From Alphaproteobacteria bacterium (GTDB lineage Bacteria; Pseudomonadota; Alphaproteobacteria; ATCC43930; CGMCC-115725): a stretch of DNA of 7,916 bases. Under the pieces are notes generated by a model that had not been told where the DNA came from, did not search any database, and was given only the letters and a program-made list of their open reading frames with translations. Shown here one piece after another: positions 1 through 6,250 of this stretch; positions within the stretch are counted from its first letter, which is position 1, and every line of letters begins with the position of its first letter. The DNA lies in assembly GCA_005888425.1 (NCBI GenBank), contig VAZF01000328.1:1-7916 (forward strand), in the 5' to 3' direction. The position numbers and the translations under genes are program-made.

Positions 1-3
1 TGA
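1..3 (+). other. Probable stop codon of an upstream glcD overlapping the glcE start
   Basis: The window begins with TGA. If the preceding base is A, this is the classic ATGA overlap in which the stop of the upstream gene shares bases with the ATG of glcE. glcD is the usual gene immediately upstream of glcE. Only the three bases are seen; the identity of the upstream gene is inferred from operon convention. Confidence 0.35.
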
Positions 4-1232
4 GCCGCTTCACCCCCGCCGATATCGACGAGTTGCGCGAGGCGGTCGCCGAGGCGCTGGCCGCCGAGGAACCGGTCGAGGTGGTCGGCGGCGGCTCGAA
101 GCGTGCGCTCGGCCGCCCCGTGCAGGCGGCGCACACGCTCGATCTGTCGCGCCTCTCGGGCATCCGGGATTACGCGCCGAGCGAATTGGTGCTGACTGCG
201 GGCGCCGCGACGCCGCTCGCCGAAATCGAGCGCGCGCTGGCCAAGCACAACCAGATGCTCGCCTTTGAGCCGCCGGGCTGGGGCGGCCTGCTCGGTGTCG
301 AAGATGCCGCGCCGACGCTTGGCGGCGTCCTCGCCTGCAATTTGTCCGGCCCGCGGCGGATCAAAGCCGGCGCGGCGCGCGACCATTTTCTCGGTTTCCA
401 CGCCGTCAGCGGCCGCGCCGAGATCTTCAAGGCCGGCGGCAAGGTCGTCAAAAACGTCACCGGCTACGATTTGCCAAAGCTGATGGCCGGCTCCTACGGA
501 ACTCTCGCGGCGCTTGAAGAAGTGACCGTCAAGGTGTTGCCAGAGCCCGAAACTGTCGCAACCGTGTTGTTCGCCGGGCTGGCTCCCGGGGCGGCCGGGC
601 GGCTCATGGCGGCGGCGCTCGGGTCGCCGCACGAGGTCTCGGGCGCAGCCTATCTTCCGGCGGGCACAACGATGCCGCTCACCCTCTCCATCCGGCCCGG
701 TACGGCGGCATTCCGGGTCGAGGGACCGGCGCCCTCGGTCGCGTTTCGCCGCGACGCCCTGCTGCGTGAACATCGCGAGAGCGGCGCAGCCTCGACGCTC
801 GACGCTTCCGGTTCGCTCGCCTTCTGGCGCGCGATCGGCGAGGTCGCGCCGCTCTCGGGGCTGGGCGAGCGCGCGGTGTGGCGCATCTCGGTCGCGCCGG
901 CGCGCGGCGCCGCGATCGGCGACGCCGTGGCGCGGTCACTCGACGCGGTCTGGTATCTCGATTGGGGCGGCGGCCTCCTGTGGCTCGCCGTCGCGGAACG
1001 GGAGGACGCCGGCGCCCAGGTGATCCGGGCCGCGATCCGCGGCCATGACGGGCATGGCACCGGCCACGCGACGCTCGTCAAAGCCTCGCCGGCGCTGCGC
1101 CGCGGCGTGCCCGTCTTCGAGCCGCCGCCGCCGCCGCTCGCCGCCCTGTCGCAGCGGGTCAAAGACGCCTTCGACCCGCGGCACATTCTGAACCCCGGCC
1201 GCATGGTCCCGACGGAACCAGGCGGAAGCTGA
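1..1232 (+). CDS. glcE: Glycolate oxidase FAD-binding subunit GlcE (start codon cut by window edge)
   Basis: GlcE is the second FAD-binding subunit of the GlcDEF glycolate oxidase, which oxidises glycolate to glyoxylate and feeds electrons to the respiratory chain. The reading frame is open from base 3 (S-R-F-T-P-A-D-I-D-E) and bases 1-2 are TG, so the start is very likely an NTG whose first base lies outside the window, giving about 410 residues. A PCMH-type FAD-binding fold is recognisable: GGGSKRALG near residues 30-38, PTLGGVLACNLSGPRR near 105-120, and KVVKNVTGYDLPKL near 148-161, the last being strongly typical of GlcE. The C-terminal FDPRHILNPGRM is the usual ending of GlcD/GlcE-type flavoproteins. 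glcF starts 3 bases after the stop, so the genes are cotranscribed. An internal TTG at 33 is an unlikely start because homology-like sequence continues upstream of it. Confidence 0.93.
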   Translation, partial: SRFTPADIDELREAVAEALAAEEPVEVVGGGSKRALGRPVQAAHTLDLSRLSGIRDYAPSELVLTAGAATPLAEIERALAKHNQMLAFEPPGWGGLLGVEDAAPTLGGVLACNLSGPRRIKAGAARDHFLGFHAVSGRAEIFKAGGKVVKNVTGYDLPKLMAGSYGTLAALEEVTVKVLPEPETVATVLFAGLAPGAAGRLMAAALGSPHEVSGAAYLPAGTTMPLTLSIRPGTAAFRVEGPAPSVAFRRDALLREHRESGAASTLDASGSLAFWRAIGEVAPLSGLGERAVWRISVAPARGAAIGDAVARSLDAVWYLDWGGGLLWLAVAEREDAGAQVIRAAIRGHDGHGTGHATLVKASPALRRGVPVFEPPPPPLAALSQRVKDAFDPRHILNPGRMVPTEPGGS

Positions 1233-1235
1233 ACC

Positions 1236-2579
1236 ATGCGGACCGAGTTCACGCTGGCGCAGCTCGCCGATCCCGATACCGCCGCCTCGGAAAAGATCCT
1301 GCGCGCTTGCGTGCATTGCGGCTTCTGCACCGCAACCTGCCCGACCTATGTGCTGCTCGGCGACGAGCTCGACAGCCCGCGCGGCCGCATTTACCTGATC
1401 AAGAACATGCTCGAGGGCAGCGAGCCGATCGGGGTGGAGACCGTCAAGCACATCGATCGCTGCCTCTCCTGCCTCGCCTGCATGACGACCTGCCCGTCGG
1501 GCGTCAATTACATGCACCTCGTTGATCACGGCCGGCGCCATATCGAGGCGCATTACCGCCGCCCCTGGGCCGAGCGGTTGCTGCGGTATTCGCTCGGCCG
1601 GGTGTTGACGCGGCCCCGGCTGATGCGCGCGGCATTGCACGCGGCCCGCCTCGCGAAACCGTTTGCGGCCTTGCTGCCGAAGCCGCTGCGGCCGCTCGTC
1701 GATTTGGCGCCAAGCACGCTACCGGCGCCCTCGCCGGTCGATCGGCCGCAGATCTTCCCCGCCCAAGGCGAGCGGCGCATTCGGGTCGCGCTGTTGCCGG
1801 GCTGCGCGCAGCAGGTGCTGATGCCGGAGATCAACGAGGCGACGATCCGCTTGCTGACCCGGCACGGCGCGGAAGTCGTTGTCGCGCCGGGGAGCGGCTG
1901 CTGCGGCGCCCTCACCCACCATCTGGGCGATGAAGAACCGGCGCTCGCATTCGCTCGCGCCAATATTGACGCGTGGGAGAAAGCGCGCGCAACCGGCGGT
2001 CTCGACGCCATCGTCGCCAACGCCTCGGGCTGCGGCACGATGCTGAAGCATTACGGGTTTCTGCTGCGCACCGACCCCGCCTATGCCGCGAAGGCGGCGC
2101 AGATCGCGGGGCTCGCGCGCGATGTCAGCGAGGTCATCACCGAACTTGGCTTACGGAACTCAGGCAACATTCCCGAACTGCGCGTCGCGTATCACTCCGC
2201 CTGCTCGTTGCAGCACGGCCAGAGGATCGACCGCGAGCCCAAGGCATTGCTCGCGGCCGCCGGGTTCGCCGTCGTCGATGTGCCGGAAGGGCATTTGTGC
2301 TGCGGCTCGGCCGGCACTTACAATCTGCTGCAGCCGGAGCTCGCCTCGGCCTTGCGCGACCGCAAGCTCGCCAATATCGCGCTGACCCGCGCCGATCTCG
2401 TCTCGGCCGGCAATATCGGATGCATTACGCAGCTCGCCGGCGACGCGCCGATGCCGGTCGCGCACACCGTCGAATTGCTCGATTGGGCGACCGGCGGCCC
2501 TATGCCTGCTGCACTGGCTGGGCGGGGCGCAAGCGCCGCAGCGCCAGCGGAAAGGCGAGAGAGAGCGCCAGCGCGGTAA
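1236..2579 (+). CDS. glcF: Glycolate oxidase iron-sulfur subunit GlcF
   Basis: GlcF is the electron-transfer subunit of glycolate oxidase, working with the GlcD/GlcE flavoproteins at the cytoplasmic face of the membrane. The 447-residue protein has two ferredoxin-type 4Fe-4S motifs: C25-x2-C28-x2-C31-x3-C35-P and C76-x2-C79-x2-C82-x3-C86-P. Two CCG (cysteine-rich) domains follow: LPGC at 187-190 with GCCG at 221-224, and C323 with CCGSAG at 355-360. The ATG at 1236 lies 3 bases after the glcE stop and is preceded by an AGGCGGA ribosome-binding site (1220-1226). Family members usually end shortly after the ELLDWATGGP stretch (413-422). Here about 25 Ala/Arg-rich residues follow, encoded in the DNA that also carries the antisense end of the next gene. 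That tail is probably not functionally conserved. Confidence 0.95.
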   Translation: MRTEFTLAQLADPDTAASEKILRACVHCGFCTATCPTYVLLGDELDSPRGRIYLIKNMLEGSEPIGVETVKHIDRCLSCLACMTTCPSGVNYMHLVDHGRRHIEAHYRRPWAERLLRYSLGRVLTRPRLMRAALHAARLAKPFAALLPKPLRPLVDLAPSTLPAPSPVDRPQIFPAQGERRIRVALLPGCAQQVLMPEINEATIRLLTRHGAEVVVAPGSGCCGALTHHLGDEEPALAFARANIDAWEKARATGGLDAIVANASGCGTMLKHYGFLLRTDPAYAAKAAQIAGLARDVSEVITELGLRNSGNIPELRVAYHSACSLQHGQRIDREPKALLAAAGFAVVDVPEGHLCCGSAGTYNLLQPELASALRDRKLANIALTRADLVSAGNIGCITQLAGDAPMPVAHTVELLDWATGGPMPAALAGRGASAAAPAERRERAPAR

Positions 2580-3180
2580 GGCCGATCACGGTCGGCCACA
2601 ACACCGCTTGCGGCCAGTCCCCACCGGCGAGCAGCGCCCGCCCGCCCGCGGCGCCGAGATCGGCATAAGCGATCGTCAGCGGCAATTGTCCGAGGAGCGA
2701 GCCCAGCGCATAGGCACCGAGTCGCACGCCCGTTAGCCCGAGCGCAAAATTGGTCAGGCTGTGCGGAATGATCGGCACGAGCCGCAGGATCGCGACCATG
2801 CGCCAGCCGCCCCCTTCGGCGCGCTGCAACAATCCCGACGCGCGCCGCCAACCGGCCCGCTCGGCAAGGCCGCCGCCGAGATAGCGCGCCACCAGAAATC
2901 CGGCGATCGCGCCCGATAGGCTGCCGAGCGCCGCCCAGAGCGCGCCCCACCACATTCCAAAGACGAGCCCCGCGCCGAGCGCCAACAGCGTCCGCGGCAC
3001 AAAGACGAGGCTCGCGACGATGTGCAGCCCGATAAAGACGAGCGGCGCCGCCGGGCTGCTGTCGATCAGCGCGGTCAAGGACGCCGGGTCGAAAACGCCG
3101 CGCCAGTGCCAGGCGGCAAGGATGCCGATGGCGAGCAACGTCAACAAAATCAGCCGGCCGGCATTGTTCCTGATCCGCAT
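2500..3180 (-). CDS. TVP38/TMEM64 (SNARE-associated/DedA-like) inner-membrane protein
   Basis: This 226-residue polytopic membrane protein has the pattern of the TVP38/TMEM64 branch of the DedA superfamily. A hydrophobic segment lies at about 10-24. A core block follows from FVPRTLLALGAGLVFG (60-75) through GAIAGFLVARYLGGG (90-104). A second block, RLVPIIPHSLTNFALGLTG (133-151), leads into LGQLPLTIAYADLGA, and a last membrane helix spans about 194-214. The ARYLG and R-x-x-P-x-x-P-x-x-x-x-N signatures are typical. Bacterial relatives are proposed lipid or small-solute transporters; the substrate here is unknown. ATG at 3180 was chosen because it overlaps the stop of the upstream glycosyltransferase gene (TGATG), implying translational coupling; a longer frame from 3297 would add 39 low-complexity Arg/Gly/Ala residues. 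The stop lies inside glcF on the other strand. Confidence 0.9.
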   Translation of the reverse strand: MRIRNNAGRLILLTLLAIGILAAWHWRGVFDPASLTALIDSSPAAPLVFIGLHIVASLVFVPRTLLALGAGLVFGMWWGALWAALGSLSGAIAGFLVARYLGGGLAERAGWRRASGLLQRAEGGGWRMVAILRLVPIIPHSLTNFALGLTGVRLGAYALGSLLGQLPLTIAYADLGAAGGRALLAGGDWPQAVLWPTVIGLTALALSLAFPLALRRLRPAQPVQQA

Positions 3181-3968
3181 CACGATACCGGCTCCGCCGG
3201 ATGCGGCGCCGCCGCGCGGGTTGCCGGAAGCGCGTCTTCCTCGGCCGGTGCTGCCTGCTCGATCAGCCGCGGCCGCGCGGCGCGGCGGCCAAGCCACAGG
3301 ACCCCGAGCAGATCGACAATGCCGACCCCGAGCCGGTCGAATACGCCGTAATTCGATGTGCCGCGCTGCCGCGGCCGATGGTTGACCGGCATCGAGCGCA
3401 CGATGCCGCCCTCGCGCAACACCAGCGCCGGCAGAAAGCGGTGCATATGGTCGAAAAACGGCAGATCGAGAAACACCGCCCGCCGGAACAGCTTGAGCCC
3501 GCAGCCGGTGTCGGGCGTGTCGTCATGCAGCAGGCGGCGGCGCACCGCATTCGCCGCCCGCGAGGCATAGCGCTTCGACCAGCTGTCCTGACGGCGAACG
3601 CGTTGGCCGGCGATCAGCACGGGGGGATCCGGCGGGCTGTCGCGCACGATCCGCCACAGCGCCGGGATGTCGGCGGGATCGTTCTGGCCGTCGCCATCAA
3701 GCGTCGCGATCCAGATGCCGCGCGCCGTCCTGACGCCGCTGCGGATGGCGGCGCTCTGGCCGCGGCTTTGGGCGTGGCGGATCAGCCGGAGGCGCGTCAT
3801 CCCATGCTGCAAATCGCGGATTTCGGCAGCGGTCGCGTCACTGCTGCCATCATCGACATAAACGATCTCATAATCGATGCGACCGTCGAGCGCGGCGGCA
3901 ATCTCGGCGACGAGCGGCGCGATATTGCCGGCTTCGTTCTTGACCGGGATGACGACCGAAAGTTCCAT
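3180..3968 (-). CDS. Family 2 glycosyltransferase, dolichyl/undecaprenyl-phosphate sugar transferase type
   Basis: This 262-residue GT-A fold enzyme probably transfers a sugar from a nucleotide donor to a polyprenyl-phosphate carrier at the cytoplasmic side of the inner membrane. Visible motifs are MELSVVIPVKNEAGNI at the N-terminus, the nucleotide-binding VDDGSSDAT (38-46), the metal-binding D91-G-D93 in LDGDGQNDP, and DTGCGLKLFRR (153-163). NHRPRQRGTSNYG (196-208) and VFDRLGVGIVDLLGVLWL (209-226) are typical of the DPM1-like/GtrB-like branch. There is no pair of C-terminal membrane helices, only one weakly hydrophobic stretch at about 213-226, followed by an Ala/Pro-rich tail. ATG at 3968 was chosen because the fold begins exactly there; an extension to 4109 would add 47 residues unlike the family. 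It is the first gene of a two-gene unit with the TVP38-type gene. Donor and acceptor cannot be deduced. Confidence 0.9.
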   Translation of the reverse strand: MELSVVIPVKNEAGNIAPLVAEIAAALDGRIDYEIVYVDDGSSDATAAEIRDLQHGMTRLRLIRHAQSRGQSAAIRSGVRTARGIWIATLDGDGQNDPADIPALWRIVRDSPPDPPVLIAGQRVRRQDSWSKRYASRAANAVRRRLLHDDTPDTGCGLKLFRRAVFLDLPFFDHMHRFLPALVLREGGIVRSMPVNHRPRQRGTSNYGVFDRLGVGIVDLLGVLWLGRRAARPRLIEQAAPAEEDALPATRAAAPHPAEPVS

Positions 3969-4117
3969 GCGGTTTTTACGCTGTCCCCAGGGCCGCCGCC
4001 CGGTCGTTTCCCCCCAAGCAAGCCGCCAAAACACACCTAGCACGTTTCGTTTTGGCCGACAAATCGCGCTCTCGACGCTCGGAACTCGGGACCCTCGCGG
4101 GAGCTTCACAATACAGG
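3969..4117. promoter_or_regulatory. Divergent intergenic region with an 8-bp inverted repeat
   Basis: These 149 bases separate the divergent starts of the glycosyltransferase gene (minus) and the small gene at 4118 (plus), so promoters for both must lie here unless the small gene is misannotated. GCCAAAAC at 4025-4032 is exactly matched by GTTTTGGC at 4049-4056, with a 16-base spacer. Such a dyad is compatible with an operator for a dimeric regulator or with a weak hairpin. No convincing -35/-10 pair was recognised on either strand. The regulatory role is inferred from position. Confidence 0.4.
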
Positions 4118-4318
4118 ATGACCGATCAGGAAGTAGATGAACTCGCCGCGATCCTGGTGAATGAGCATGGGAACGCGGCGCGCGAAGTTGCCGAGGAACG
4201 GCGGTCGCTGCACGAGAGCGGGTCGGACGGCTTCCGGTTATGGACGCGTATCGCCGCGGCGGTAGACCGCATGCTGCGGCTCGATCAGCCGGCCAACGCC
4301 CACCAGCATTCCCGCTAA
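4118..4318 (+). CDS. Small uncharacterised protein, 66 residues
   Basis: This short protein begins MTDQEVDELAAILVNEHG and continues with a charged helical stretch and GFRLWTRIAAAVDRML (38-53). The combination of an early acidic helix, an HG-N-A-A motif and a late W-x-x-I-x-x-A-V segment resembles small alphaproteobacterial hypothetical proteins of unknown function. This resemblance is from memory, not a search. No signal peptide, membrane segment or metal site is seen. ATG at 4118 is preceded by GGGAG at 4099-4103, a slightly long 14-base spacing. The frame is open back to 4052, but those residues are Arg/Ser-rich and look non-coding. It is divergent from the glycosyltransferase gene and convergent with the beta-helix array. 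It may be a real gene; the function is unknown. Confidence 0.6.
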   Translation: MTDQEVDELAAILVNEHGNAAREVAEERRSLHESGSDGFRLWTRIAAAVDRMLRLDQPANAHQHSR

Positions 4319-4360
4319 GCGCGCGTTACTGTCTACTCCGTTCCTCCGCCACACGAAGCC

Positions 4361-4381
4361 GGCGCGTCTCGCGCTCGCGCC
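4361..4381 (+). terminator. Weak hairpin between convergent genes, possible terminator
   Basis: GGCGCG (4361-4366) and CGCGCC (4376-4381) form a 6-bp GC-only stem with a 9-base loop in the 75-base gap between the small plus-strand gene and the end of the beta-helix array. Reading plus, it is followed only by a short TTT at 4389-4391 and not by a proper T-run, so intrinsic termination is weakly supported. In DNA this GC-rich, such a stem could arise by chance. Confidence 0.22.
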
Positions 4382-4393
4382 CGTACTGTTTCG

Positions 4394-5296
4394 TCAGTAC
4401 GCGATGTTCCCGCCGTCATCGATACAAATACCGAGGGCAATGGCGGTCTCATAGCTTTTGATCACGTTGTCGCGGACCCGGCCATCACCGTCCGCGCATA
4501 TGACGCCCCAGCCGAGAGTCTGGGCCGGCTGCACGATCAGGTTGTCGCGGACCGAATTGTTTGTTCCGTTAACCGAGATACCGGCCGCTCGACCGCCGCC
4601 GATTTGGATCAAGTTCCGCACACGATTGCCGCTGACCTGCACGCCAGCCGCCAGGACAGGAATAAAGGCGTCATTGCCGGCGTAAATCCCGATCGGGAAA
4701 AAATTCGAGGCATGATCGTCTCCGAAAACACCATCCACGATGTTGTCAATAACGTCGACACGGCCGGCCGCGTGAATTCCGGTCGCGCTGTCCGCATTCG
4801 GAAGGCGGCCGGTATTTGTCACGATATTGCCGCGGACGACGCTGCCGACACCCGCCAGCCTGACGCCGTACCATCGGTTCTGCGAGAAACGATTGTTCTC
4901 GATAACATAGCCGGTTCCCGGCGGGTTGGTGGCAATATAGATACCGTACGCAAAACCCTCGATCGTGCAGTTGCGAACGGTGACCAGGGCATCAGCTTGG
5001 AAAGAGACTATGCCTCTGCTGCCCGTTCCAATTCCCGCCGGCAGATTGCTCAACCTAAAGCCGTTGCAGTCGATCGTGACATTGTTCGTCGCGATCACGA
5101 TCGCGAAGACATTGGCCGCGGCGGTGATAAGGTTTTGTCGTAGGCACCACCTCCCCGGCGTCGAGATGACCATCGGCACCACGTCGATGAAGCCGACACA
5201 GCTATCGTAGCTGCTGGCCGCCGAGGCGCGGGACGCCGCGCCGGCAAGCACCGCGAGCGCCAGCGCGGCAATTACCAAAGATCGGGGAGTGCGCAT
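4394..5296 (-). CDS. Exported right-handed parallel beta-helix protein, array copy 1
   Basis: A 300-residue protein. A signal peptide with a hydrophobic core (ALALAVLAGA) and probable cleavage after ASRASA (21-26) predicts export. The mature part starts ASSYDSC and consists of short rungs rich in Asn, Val, Ile and Gly (TNNVTIDCNGF at 70-80, VTVRNCTIEGF, YVIENN, VVRGNIV, DVIDNIVDG, SGNRVRN, VRDNLI, RVRDNVI), as in NosD/Beta_helix-type solenoids. Six cysteines (33, 51, 77, 110, 267, 291) recur in the paralogs and may form disulfides. The ending DDGGNIAY is the family C-terminal cap. Two consecutive ATGs occur at 5299 and 5296. The second is preferred because it aligns with MRALRS of copy 3 and lies 6 bases from a GGAGAG site (5303-5308). 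No catalytic motif of a lyase or epimerase was recognised. It is the last gene of the array operon. Confidence 0.9.
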   Translation of the reverse strand: MRTPRSLVIAALALAVLAGAASRASAASSYDSCVGFIDVVPMVISTPGRWCLRQNLITAAANVFAIVIATNNVTIDCNGFRLSNLPAGIGTGSRGIVSFQADALVTVRNCTIEGFAYGIYIATNPPGTGYVIENNRFSQNRWYGVRLAGVGSVVRGNIVTNTGRLPNADSATGIHAAGRVDVIDNIVDGVFGDDHASNFFPIGIYAGNDAFIPVLAAGVQVSGNRVRNLIQIGGGRAAGISVNGTNNSVRDNLIVQPAQTLGWGVICADGDGRVRDNVIKSYETAIALGICIDDGGNIAY

Positions 5297-6243
5297 CATC
5301 GGCTCTCCGCACCGAGGAGCTTTTGCAGCTGTCGCGAGCGACAGCTCGCATCAGTACGCGACATTCCCGCCATCGTCGCTGCAGACGCCGCGCATGCCCT
5401 GCCGTAGTTCTTGATAATGTTGTCGCGGACCCGCACGTCGCCAAAACATAACAGCCCATCGCCAACGATCGCGCTGCCTTGCCCGATCAGGTTGTCGCGC
5501 ACCAATATCCCGTGGCCCACGACCTCGATGCCCTCGCTCGGAGAGTTGCCCTTCTGGGTGAGATTTCTCACCCGATTGCGCTCGATTTTTGCACCGACAA
5601 CCGCATTAACGGAGCCGGATTCGGCGTAATAAATGCCGAACGTCTGAAAATCTGCGAGGCTGTTGTCGCCGAAAACCCCATCGATGACGTTGTCCACAAC
5701 GTCGACACGGCCGCTCGCGAAGATGCCCAACGCAGCACTCACGCCTGGTCCTCCGCCGGTATTCGCCACGATGTTGTCCCGGATGACGCTGCCGTATCCC
5801 TCCACGCTGATGCCATTCACGCGGCTCTGCCTGACGCGGTTGTTCTCGATGACATGGCCGCCGTTTGCCGAGGTGCCGCCAATCACCGAGATTCCATTAG
5901 CGAAGCCTTGAATTGCGCAGTTGCGAACCGTGATCCCGGAGTATCCGTAGGACGCCACCCCGGTGGCTCCAGTCCGAGGGCCGCCCGGCGAATTGTCCAG
6001 CACGAAGCCGTTGCAGTCGATCGTGACGTGATCGGCATTGATCCAGATCGCGGCGCCGGAGGTGATACTCGTCACGAGATTTTGCCGCAGGCACCATGTC
6101 CCCGGCTTCGGAATGAAGTTTGGCGCATCGATATAGCCGACACAATTGTCGTAGCTGCTGGCCGCGCGGGCACTGGAAGCCGCAGCGGCAAGCGCGGCGA
6201 GCGCCAACGCTACAATCGCCAGATACCGGTGAGCGCGCTTCAC
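5296..6243 (-). CDS. Exported beta-helix protein, array copy 2, frameshifted at the C-terminus
   Basis: This copy aligns with its neighbours from the signal peptide (LAIVALALAALAAAASSARA, then ASSYDNC) through RVRDNIIKNYG at residues 271-281, including cysteines 34, 51, 77, 108 and 266. After G281 (about base 5401) the frame is lost. The present frame reads RACAASAATMAGMSRTD and runs on to a TGA at 5296-5298, giving about 315 residues. Adding one base between 5400 and 5401 restores QGMRGVCSDDGGNVAY and a stop at 5351-5353, matching the other copies including the sixth cysteine. GTG at 6243 is the start that aligns with copies 1 and 3. It lies 7 bases after the copy 3 stop and lacks a clear ribosome-binding site, so it may depend on coupling. 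An in-frame ATG at 6264 is the alternative. The shift may be a real mutation or a sequencing error. Confidence 0.8.
   Translation of the reverse strand: MKRAHRYLAIVALALAALAAAASSARAASSYDNCVGYIDAPNFIPKPGTWCLRQNLVTSITSGAAIWINADHVTIDCNGFVLDNSPGGPRTGATGVASYGYSGITVRNCAIQGFANGISVIGGTSANGGHVIENNRVRQSRVNGISVEGYGSVIRDNIVANTGGGPGVSAALGIFASGRVDVVDNVIDGVFGDNSLADFQTFGIYYAESGSVNAVVGAKIERNRVRNLTQKGNSPSEGIEVVGHGILVRDNLIGQGSAIVGDGLLCFGDVRVRDNIIKNYGRACAASAATMAGMSRTDASCRSRQLQKLLGAESR
5303..5308 (-). promoter_or_regulatory. Ribosome-binding site deciding the start of array copy 1
   Basis: GGAGAG on the minus strand lies 3 bases before the first of two consecutive ATGs and 6 bases before the second. The spacing favours the second (5296), which also matches the N-terminus of copy 3. 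Confidence 0.65.
5327..5346. repeat. Perfect 9-bp inverted repeat between array copies 2 and 1
   Basis: AGCTGTCGC (5327-5335) is followed by a 2-base spacer and its exact complement GCGACAGCT (5338-5346). In RNA it would form a strong stem with a small loop. On the transcribed minus strand it is followed by GCAAAAGC and not by a T-run, so it is not a standard terminator. If copy 2 ended at the conserved stop (5351), the stem would sit in the intergenic spacer 4 bases past that stop; as the sequence stands, it lies inside the shifted reading frame of copy 2. Confidence 0.6.
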
Positions 6244-6250
6244 GTTGGCA

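Noticed and set aside
650..2051. Minus-strand open frames opposite glcE and glcF
   Set aside because: Arg/Ala/Pro-rich translations with no domain logic; expected shadows in GC-rich coding DNA.
3181..3297. N-terminal extension of the TVP38-type protein
   Set aside because: The 39 added residues are low-complexity, overlap the glycosyltransferase gene deeply, and the ATG at 3180 forms a TGATG junction.
3201..4040. Plus-strand 279-codon frame opposite the glycosyltransferase
   Set aside because: It is antisense to a gene with clear GT2 motifs, and its own translation shows no recognisable fold.
3969..4109. N-terminal extension of the glycosyltransferase
   Set aside because: The GT2 fold starts at MELSVVIP (3968); the extra 47 residues do not resemble the family and would fill the divergent promoter region.
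5300..5330. Hairpin hiding the copy 1 ribosome-binding site (CTCC pairing with GGAG)
   Set aside because: Only four base pairs with a 7-base loop; too weak to support a regulatory claim.
5395..5405. Phase-variable switch at the copy 2 frameshift
   Set aside because: The site has only a run of three identical bases and no short tandem repeat, so slippage-driven switching is not supported.
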